Positions 25,389-32,151 of a stretch of 53,304 bases of DNA are shown piece after piece (the stretch's first letter is position 1; each line of letters begins with the position of its first letter). Location: contig CAYGUI010000004.1 of the NCBI GenBank assembly GCA_964353115.1, positions 1 to 53,304 of the forward strand, read 5' to 3'. Under the pieces are notes generated by a model. The model was not told where the DNA came from. It saw only the letters and a program-made list of their open reading frames with translations, and ran no database searches. The DNA is from CAYGUI01 sp964353115 (GTDB taxonomy: Bacteria; Pseudomonadota; Gammaproteobacteria; JAGOUU01). The position numbers were made by a program, and so were the translations under genes.

Positions 25389-27047
25389 TTATTTTTGTAA
25401 ACTAGCGGCAGCTGTTGCAGCTGTTGCAGCTATAGGTGAATAATGTTGAGGCTCTTCTCTTCTTATTCGCACAAGCGGCGGAGGTGTATTTTCTGATTCG
25501 CTATCACTATAGTCATTATCAGATTCTTCACGTGAGCGTTTCCCTAAAATACTTTCTTTAAATTCAATATTTCCTTGTAAAATTTCTGCTATTTCTTTAT
25601 GTCCACACATTTCTGCAATTTCTAGCGCGGTTTTATTACTATATTCTGCTAATTTAGGAGAAGTTTTTGCTGTTTTGCGAACTAATAAATCATCTACAAT
25701 ATCTTCCTGATCAAGCATTAAATTTACTATTTCTGTGTGTCCTAAAAATACAGCTAGTAAAAATGAACTAAAGCCATAAAATAGATCTTTTTCGTTATTA
25801 TTAACTAATAAACAAAATTCAGGATTGACAATATAACTGTCATCGTCATCATCGTCTTGTAAAGTAAAAACATCATCTAAGCGAAGTGGATCATTAAAAA
25901 CAACGCAGTATTTTAGAAAAATTTCAAATTTATTATTAGATAAAATATTATCAAAGCTTATGTTAACTAGTTCTCCTGGTTTTAATTGTGAATATTCTGT
26001 TGATTTTAGAGCCCTTTTTGAATCTATCGAGTAGTGAAAATAAGAGAATTGACTATTGGCTTTTATTGACCGATGATGGTCATGTCCATGAATATTAAAA
26101 ATACCATCTTCTGCTGTTAATAATTCTTTTCCCGATAGTGGCCTATTCCAGAGAAAATTATAAATATCTGGAAAATCTGTTTCATCTTCTGTTACTAGAG
26201 CGCTAATATATGATAAAAAATTATTTTTATTTAATAACAGAATGTTTTTAAATTTTTCATTTAATAATTTTAGTTGTTTTATTTTTTCATCACGAGAACT
26301 TTCTTGACTATAAGTAATCCCTATATTTTTTAGCGCTCCAGCAATAATATCTCGGTCAATTGGAGCATGAGTAAAAATAGGTATTAAATTATCTGCTCCA
26401 TTTGTATAAAAAGGAATATTTTCAATGTGCAATAAGTTCATGCGAGGTAGCAAAGTATTTTTTATAAATCCAGTAGCATATTTTCCTAGCTCCCCTGTTT
26501 TATCAGCGCTAATACTACCTAGCATAGTAAATAAAGATCGATAGCATGCTTTAAATCTGTCATCATACTTTAAAGAAGTAACAAGGTCATTATATGAGCT
26601 TTTTATTTCCTTAGAAAATTTATCAAAATCTACAGGATTATTAGTAAAATTACTACCTGGCCAATCTACAGTTCCATCTTCATTAAGGTATAAATAGTAA
26701 ATAGTCAGTAGCATTTGAACATGGTTTGATAAAACACTAGTAAAATTTACGTTTTTTTCTATTATGTCAGCGTATATCGCCATATTTATCAGATCATTAC
26801 CAATTCTATCTGAAAAATTATCACCAAGATCTAGAAATCTAGGGGCATCTTCTTTTATTTTTATCTTAGATAGTTCAGTTCTAAATTCAGCAAATTTTTC
26901 GGTTGTAAAATTTTCTTTTAGCTCATTGATAAGATTTTTTATGCCTGAAAAATCTACTCCTTCAGTTACGTAAAAACCAGATTTAATCAGATCATCTATA
27001 ATAGCTATTGGGTCGGAATCTCTATCGCCCGCGACAAAAAGTTGCAT
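25389..27047 (-). CDS. Hypothetical protein with ankyrin-like repeats near the C-terminus (552 aa)
   Basis: The first 400 residues are not recognised; they are acidic and apparently helical, with a His-rich NIHGHDHHRS near 318. Around 410-500 lie one or two ankyrin-like units: FLAVFLGHTEIVNLMLDQED and NKTALEIAEMCGHKEIAEIL. These have the usual A...GH.EIV..L pattern. Then follow a basic GKRSREES, resembling a nuclear localisation signal, an acidic Ser stretch and an Ala-rich end (AATAATAAASL). Ankyrin repeats with an NLS-like motif are common in injected effectors of intracellular bacteria; that role here is inferred. It lies on the same strand as the protease, 46 bases upstream of it. Confidence 0.7.
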   Translation of the reverse strand: MQLFVAGDRDSDPIAIIDDLIKSGFYVTEGVDFSGIKNLINELKENFTTEKFAEFRTELSKIKIKEDAPRFLDLGDNFSDRIGNDLINMAIYADIIEKNVNFTSVLSNHVQMLLTIYYLYLNEDGTVDWPGSNFTNNPVDFDKFSKEIKSSYNDLVTSLKYDDRFKACYRSLFTMLGSISADKTGELGKYATGFIKNTLLPRMNLLHIENIPFYTNGADNLIPIFTHAPIDRDIIAGALKNIGITYSQESSRDEKIKQLKLLNEKFKNILLLNKNNFLSYISALVTEDETDFPDIYNFLWNRPLSGKELLTAEDGIFNIHGHDHHRSIKANSQFSYFHYSIDSKRALKSTEYSQLKPGELVNISFDNILSNNKFEIFLKYCVVFNDPLRLDDVFTLQDDDDDDSYIVNPEFCLLVNNNEKDLFYGFSSFLLAVFLGHTEIVNLMLDQEDIVDDLLVRKTAKTSPKLAEYSNKTALEIAEMCGHKEIAEILQGNIEFKESILGKRSREESDNDYSDSESENTPPPLVRIRREEPQHYSPIAATAATAAASLQK

Positions 27048-27091
27048 GTTTTGGTACTCTATATATCACTTACTAATAGTTAGTTATTGTA

Positions 27092-27898
27092 CTATAAAGT
27101 GTCTGAAATGGCTAGAAAATTAGGATTTATTAAATCTTTTTTATTATAATCCAAAGAATTATTATCGTTTAAATTCAATATCTTACCTCCAGATCGCTCT
27201 AAAATAATTTGTCCGGCAGCGGTGTCCCACTCTGAAGTAGGCCCGAAGCGAGGATATATATCAACTAGACCCTCAGCAACTGCACATATTTTAATGGCAC
27301 TGCCCATAAGAATAAGTTCTATATTTTTAGCACTTAGGCTACTCATAAATTCTTTGACTCTTTCGTCATCATCATGTCTGCGGCTAACGGCTATTTTAAT
27401 ATTATTTTTATTAATTTTTTTACACGATATTTTTATAGGGTTATTATTTTCTATTTTTTTAGAAGAATCAGTAAATATAGAGGCATAATAATATGTGTTT
27501 AAAATAGGCGCAAAAATAACTCCCAATATTGGTCTGTTATTTTCTATTAAAGCAATGTTAATACTAAATTCTCCTGTCCTACCAATAAACTCTTTAGTGC
27601 CATCCAATGGATCAACTAGCCAAAATTGTTTCCAATTTTTTCTTATTTCATAATCAATAGGCTCAGACTCTTCAGATAAAATAGGAATATTCGGAGTAAT
27701 TTTTTTTAAACCAGATTCAATAATTTGATGGGAAATTAAATCTGCTTCTGTAACTGGAGAGTTATCATATTTTATATTAATATCAAACTCTTCTTGATTA
27801 TAAATTTCTAAAATTTTTTCTCCAGCACTTTGGGCTATTTTGCACACTTCAGCTATAATCGTATTAGCATTGTCATTAGATATTAATTTGGAGGTCAT
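27092..27898 (-). CDS. cysQ: 3'(2'),5'-bisphosphate nucleotidase CysQ
   Basis: CysQ removes the 3'-phosphate from adenosine 3',5'-bisphosphate, a by-product of sulfate assimilation and acyl-carrier-protein turnover. The 268 residues carry the inositol-monophosphatase fold motifs: DNSPVTEADLISHQII near 45-60, ILSEES near 76, the metal site WLVDPLDGTKEFIGRTGEFS near 93-112, and SEWDTAAGQIILERSGG near 224-240. Length is slightly above E. coli's 246. No clear ribosome site is seen. Its start codon lies one base from the start of the divergent lipoprotein gene, so the two cannot have separate intergenic promoters. Confidence 0.95.
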   Translation of the reverse strand: MTSKLISNDNANTIIAEVCKIAQSAGEKILEIYNQEEFDINIKYDNSPVTEADLISHQIIESGLKKITPNIPILSEESEPIDYEIRKNWKQFWLVDPLDGTKEFIGRTGEFSINIALIENNRPILGVIFAPILNTYYYASIFTDSSKKIENNNPIKISCKKINKNNIKIAVSRRHDDDERVKEFMSSLSAKNIELILMGSAIKICAVAEGLVDIYPRFGPTSEWDTAAGQIILERSGGKILNLNDNNSLDYNKKDLINPNFLAISDTL

Positions 27899-27899
27899 T

Positions 27900-28265
27900 T
27901 TGCGTTATTTAAAAAATTTTTTAATATTAGGTATTATAACGTTGTTGTGTTCTTGTACTAATTATAATAGAAAAAATTATGCTGAGATTAATTCTATGAC
28001 TAATCATGAATTATGGGCAATGGCACAATCATGTTTTAAACATGGTGATAATGATTGTGCAGTACAATACCTACGCCCTTTAAGTGCGAATGGAAATGCT
28101 AAGGCAACTTATGCCCTAGGATATATTTATTATTATGCTCAAGGTACAAAGCAAAATAAAGAAGTAGGGCGCAGCCTAATTCGTGAAGCTGCAGCGCAAG
28201 GTGACAAGCAAGCAGTAGAAGCGTTAAAGCGTATTACGGAGAACACGGTGAGCGCGGTGCAATAG
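27900..28265 (+). CDS. Sel1-repeat lipoprotein (121 aa)
   Basis: TTG at 27900 is chosen as start because GGAGGT (27890-27895) precedes it and because the product then begins with a lipoprotein signal: MRYLKNFLILGIITLLCSC, with the lipobox Cys at about residue 19. The ORF is open further upstream (27840), but that part is antisense to cysQ. The mature part has one Sel1-type helical repeat (AKATYALGYIYYYAQGTKQN near 68-87, then ...VGRSLIREAAAQGD), a fold used for protein contacts. It is likely tethered in the outer membrane. Its end overlaps the convergent 237-aa gene by 32 bases. Confidence 0.75.
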   Translation: MRYLKNFLILGIITLLCSCTNYNRKNYAEINSMTNHELWAMAQSCFKHGDNDCAVQYLRPLSANGNAKATYALGYIYYYAQGTKQNKEVGRSLIREAAAQGDKQAVEALKRITENTVSAVQ

Positions 28266-28947
28266 GGCTTATAGGAGTTTTTATTCGCTCTAGTTCATCA
28301 AAAATATCAGTGTCACCTAATACTGATAGAGATTTTTCTGTTATGAGTAGATTATCATTTTTATATTGAATACTAATATTTATATTAACTTTAATTTGGT
28401 TGCCACTATCCATTTCAGGTGTAAAAGCGTCACTATAAACAAAATATTTTGTTAAGGTAATAGTTAAGTTATTTGGATTTTCTTTATCAATACTAATATT
28501 AAATTTACTGTCAGAAAATCTAGGATCATTGCGTAAAATTTTTCGTGATAAGCTGTCGAAATATTCTAAAAATACGCGATATGGCTCTTCTTTTATAAAG
28601 CTCAAATATTGTGTAAGTAAGGTATAAAATTCTTTACTTATAAGATCCTTAAAATAATTATCCCAGGCAAATTCAATAGGATCAGAAGTTTCAGCTGGGC
28701 ATGCTATTTTAGTATCATTTAAAGAAAAATCTCCGCGATTAATATATTTACGAAACTCATTTTTTTCCTTATCTGGATTTAATGCGGAAGTAGGGGGAAT
28801 TTCAAAAGAATCTAATAATTCATCGCAGTCTACGGTTTCAATGCCAATTAATTCATCAGATGCTTCTTCTATCCAAGTAAAAACGCTAAAAACAGTATCC
28901 GACAAAGCTGATGATACAACTTTTACCGTATTAGTAAAATCAAACAT
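28234..28947 (-). CDS. Hypothetical protein (237 aa)
   Basis: I do not recognise this protein. It is acidic, mostly soluble, and seems to have a helical N-terminal half and a beta-rich C-terminal half (FNISIDKENPNNLTITLTKY and IKVNINISIQYK near 155-200). There is no signal peptide or membrane helix. The last 16 residues are Pro/Ser-rich (SPIAPRSPCSP) and are encoded opposite the 3' end of the lipoprotein gene. Codon use agrees with neighbours. It lies directly downstream of hemB, 60 bases away on the same strand. Confidence 0.6.
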   Translation of the reverse strand: MFDFTNTVKVVSSALSDTVFSVFTWIEEASDELIGIETVDCDELLDSFEIPPTSALNPDKEKNEFRKYINRGDFSLNDTKIACPAETSDPIEFAWDNYFKDLISKEFYTLLTQYLSFIKEEPYRVFLEYFDSLSRKILRNDPRFSDSKFNISIDKENPNNLTITLTKYFVYSDAFTPEMDSGNQIKVNINISIQYKNDNLLITEKSLSVLGDTDIFDELERIKTPISPIAPRSPCSP

Positions 28948-29007
28948 AAATAAATAAAAATTTAATATTTAGATTTAGTATAGTACAGACTTTTGTCATT
29001 AAGATTA

Positions 29008-29994
29008 TTATCTTAAAAATTTTGCGGCGTCTTTTGCAAAGTAAGTCAAAATAGCTCGTGCGCCAGCGCGTTTTATAGAAGTTAAGGTTTCTAAGATACC
29101 AGCTTCTTCATCCATAACTCCATTTTGAATCGCTGTTTTTAGCATGTGATATTCAGCGCTAACTTGATAAGCAAACGTTGGAATTGAAAAATTTTGTGAG
29201 ACTTCGCGAATAACATCCAAATATGGTAGGGCAGGTTTTACCATAATAATATCAGCACCTTCAGCTATATCTAATTTAGCCTCAGTAATTGCTTCTAAAA
29301 TATTTGCCGGGTCCATTTGGTATTGTTTTTTATCTTTTTTACCTAATGATGCACCTGAGCCAACTGCATCACGAAATGGTCCATAATAGCTCGAAGCATA
29401 TTTTGCAGTATAAGCTAATATTTTTGTATTAAAAAAATTATTATGCTCTAAAATATCGCGAATAATTTTTACTCGACCATCCATCATATCTGATGGAGCT
29501 ACGATATCAGCGCCAGCTTCGGCATGACTTAAAGCTTGCTTTGCTAAAATTTCACAAGTTTTATCGTTTAGTACATATCCTGATTCATCAATAATACCGT
29601 CTTGGCCATGTGACGTGTAAGGATCAAGTGCGACATCAGTAATTATGCCAAGCTCAGGAAATCTTTTTTTTATTTCACGAATAGCTCTTTGCACGAGACC
29701 ATTTTGACTATAAGACTCAGTAGCACTTAAGCTTTTCAAATCATTTTCAATGGCTGGAAAAAGTACAATAGCTTGTATACCTAAATTTACTAACTCTTCG
29801 CATTCTTTTAGTAATAAATCGATAGTCATGCGGTATATTCCCGGCATCGATTTTATTTCGCTTTTTATATTTTTTCCATCTTGAATAAAAACTGGATAAA
29901 TAAAATCATGTGGAGTTAACACAGTTTCACGGCAAAGATTACGAATAAATTTATCTGATCTTAAGCGACGTGAGCGAGTTAATGGGTACTGCAT
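29008..29994 (-). CDS. hemB: Delta-aminolevulinic acid dehydratase (porphobilinogen synthase)
   Basis: HemB joins two 5-aminolevulinate molecules to porphobilinogen in haem synthesis. The 328 residues show the N-terminal RLRSDKFIRNLCRETVLTPH, the Schiff-base lysines in AYTAKYASSYYGPFRDA near 195 and in ADIIMVKPALPYLD near 248, and SDMMDGRV near 165. The metal-site region reads DVALDPYTSHGQDG near 122: the three zinc Cys are replaced by the Ala/Asp form seen in Pseudomonas-type magnesium enzymes. It is therefore probably Mg-dependent. It appears complete. Confidence 0.98.
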   Translation of the reverse strand: MQYPLTRSRRLRSDKFIRNLCRETVLTPHDFIYPVFIQDGKNIKSEIKSMPGIYRMTIDLLLKECEELVNLGIQAIVLFPAIENDLKSLSATESYSQNGLVQRAIREIKKRFPELGIITDVALDPYTSHGQDGIIDESGYVLNDKTCEILAKQALSHAEAGADIVAPSDMMDGRVKIIRDILEHNNFFNTKILAYTAKYASSYYGPFRDAVGSGASLGKKDKKQYQMDPANILEAITEAKLDIAEGADIIMVKPALPYLDVIREVSQNFSIPTFAYQVSAEYHMLKTAIQNGVMDEEAGILETLTSIKRAGARAILTYFAKDAAKFLR

Positions 29995-30009
29995 AATAAA
30001 AGTTAATTA

Positions 30010-32037
30010 TTAAAAGGCTGATGATGAGGCTACTCCTCCAGCGCTTAAGACTCTGTGTGGACTAGTACGGCCCTCTAGCTGATGGGCTGGAGATACTGAT
30101 CTTGAGCGGCAAGAATTGATTACTTTAACTATAGTCGTATGATTTTCATTAGAAGAAGCAGCTGCTGAAGGATTAGTTGGTGTTGTCCATAAGCTTGAAA
30201 CAGTTTCTTCTGTTATATCTTTATGTCCATTTGAAAGCACTCCATTTTTTATTTTATCATCAATAGTGCCGTCTAAAAAAGCTCTGCTAATTCTAATTAA
30301 AGTGTCTTTAACTAATAATTGAGTTTCAGTATTTAATTCTTTAAAAGTTTCTAATCTAGGCAAATATTCATCAGCTAAAGACATAATTTCTAAAGATCTT
30401 CTTTGATTTTCGGTTATAGGTGATGAGGTTGTAGGACTACTCGGGGTTGCTGAAATTGGGGAAGTCGAGCTTCGTCTTGATTCTTCTAGTTCTGCTTGAA
30501 CAGCTATTAGTTTTTTTTGTGATTCTTTACTAACTATTTCATTTCCAATAGATTCTATTATTAAAGATGCAGTGCTTAAATCACTAGCTCTTTTTTGCAT
30601 TAAATCCTTTGTTTCAATAAGATTTTTCTTTCTTTTTTCTAAATACCTAATCTGACTTGCCTCAGGTCTTTCCATGCCAAAAAGAGAATGAAAAAAATTA
30701 ACCAGAGGGGTCCAAGACATACCAATGAAACCAACGAGAGATAAAGCTAATAATATACCTGCTCCAACAGGAGGTACAGACATTAATGCAATTATTCCAA
30801 CAAAACCTGTTCCAAATGCTGTGTATATACAGCAAGCAGTTAGTGATAGCGTAAAAAAATTGGCGAAAAAATCGCCAATTTTATATCTAACGGAAAGTTT
30901 ATTACTAGGAATATCGTTTTCCGATATTATATAACGAGGCTTATATTTTAAATCTGAAGGAATATAGGAAGTTATTAATTTATAGATTTCATTATTTTTA
31001 TTTTCCCTTGATGAAGTTTCTAATAAATTTTTTGCTAATGTCTTTCTATTCTCTTCAGAATTTAATTCTAAATATTGAGCAACAAACTTATTTAATTTTT
31101 TTTCATCATTATTGCGAATTGCGTCATCAAATAATCTGATACATTCATTAATGTAAAAAACTACTTTTATATCATGAATGTTTTGTTCTAAATTAGGGTC
31201 TTCTAATATTTTTCTTTGAAATTCGCTATCGTTAAACCACTCGCCTATACCATCTTTTTTAATAAGAAGATTAAAAAATAAATCTTTGCTTTTTCCTAAG
31301 ACACTTCTTATTTCCTTAGAGCAATCATTATTTTTTTTATCTAAATTAAATTTTTCGTCTTCATCAATTTGCTTCTGTAAAGGTTTAGGATTATCTGACG
31401 TGCTAATTTTATTTTTTTTATAAAAAAAATCGACAACTTTTTTGTGGCTTAAAATCCATGCAAAAGATTTTTTTATGCCTATAATGGGTAGATTATAAAT
31501 TCCAGTTCCAATTTTATAAAATATTCCTTGAGAATAAAATTTTTTAGAAAATTCTTCTGCTTCAGTCTCTGCAAGTTTCCCTGGGTGAGTGATAATAGCG
31601 CTGCCATCTAATTCATGTTTTAGTTGGGCTATTTTTTCTTTTTCGGTGGATGGAACGCTGACAAAATTTTTGATGTAACCAGTAAATTTTTGGAAGCGAG
31701 TTTTTTCCTTGTCACATAATTCTTCATCGTTGCTAGTGGTAAATATCGCAGTATGCTTCAAACTTTGAATGCCTTTTATCACAACGGCATTTGTAAAGTA
31801 AGAAGCTGGTATGATATAACTAGCAATACTTATTAGTGTACCCCCTAATGAAGCGTACGATTGAGCGAGTATAGGGGCATCTCTAGTGATAAATTTAGCT
31901 ATATCTATAACAGAAGTGGCCCCAACAGAAGCTACCATTAGAATGACAAGCAAGAAGGCTAGTAAATACCTCCATCCTGACTTTAAAGAATATTCGTAAT
32001 CCTGAAATTCTTCAGCGCTTTGACTTGTTCCTAGCAT
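30010..32037 (-). CDS. Large hypothetical membrane protein with Ser/Pro/Ala-rich C-terminus (675 aa)
   Basis: I do not recognise this protein. It has two hydrophobic segments near the N-terminus (about 22-44 and 62-84), a long charged region (about 100-385), a second hydrophobic block (about 389-445) that could make two or three helices, then a coiled-coil-like region (about 455-515, KKNLIETKDLMQKRASDL). A low-complexity Ser/Thr/Pro stretch follows (SSTSPISATPSSPTTSSP). The end has AAASS and GGVASSSAF. There is no cleavable signal. This topology with long soluble parts and a disordered tail recalls membrane-targeted effectors, but that is only an inference. It lies 115 bases downstream of valS. 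Confidence 0.65.
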   Translation of the reverse strand: MLGTSQSAEEFQDYEYSLKSGWRYLLAFLLVILMVASVGATSVIDIAKFITRDAPILAQSYASLGGTLISIASYIIPASYFTNAVVIKGIQSLKHTAIFTTSNDEELCDKEKTRFQKFTGYIKNFVSVPSTEKEKIAQLKHELDGSAIITHPGKLAETEAEEFSKKFYSQGIFYKIGTGIYNLPIIGIKKSFAWILSHKKVVDFFYKKNKISTSDNPKPLQKQIDEDEKFNLDKKNNDCSKEIRSVLGKSKDLFFNLLIKKDGIGEWFNDSEFQRKILEDPNLEQNIHDIKVVFYINECIRLFDDAIRNNDEKKLNKFVAQYLELNSEENRKTLAKNLLETSSRENKNNEIYKLITSYIPSDLKYKPRYIISENDIPSNKLSVRYKIGDFFANFFTLSLTACCIYTAFGTGFVGIIALMSVPPVGAGILLALSLVGFIGMSWTPLVNFFHSLFGMERPEASQIRYLEKRKKNLIETKDLMQKRASDLSTASLIIESIGNEIVSKESQKKLIAVQAELEESRRSSTSPISATPSSPTTSSPITENQRRSLEIMSLADEYLPRLETFKELNTETQLLVKDTLIRISRAFLDGTIDDKIKNGVLSNGHKDITEETVSSLWTTPTNPSAAASSNENHTTIVKVINSCRSRSVSPAHQLEGRTSPHRVLSAGGVASSSAF

Positions 32038-32151
32038 GTCGGTGGGCCTACATCATTTTTTATCTACTTGTCTGAATGGTATCATAAAATGTAAAAAAAA
32101 GCACTAGATAGGATAAATTTTCAATGCAGCATAACATGCTGATTTTAAACG

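Noticed and set aside
27840..27899. Upstream ATG extension of the Sel1-type lipoprotein
   Set aside because: It would put about 20 residues before an otherwise ideal lipoprotein signal, is antisense to the conserved cysQ start, and lacks the GGAGGT that precedes 27900.
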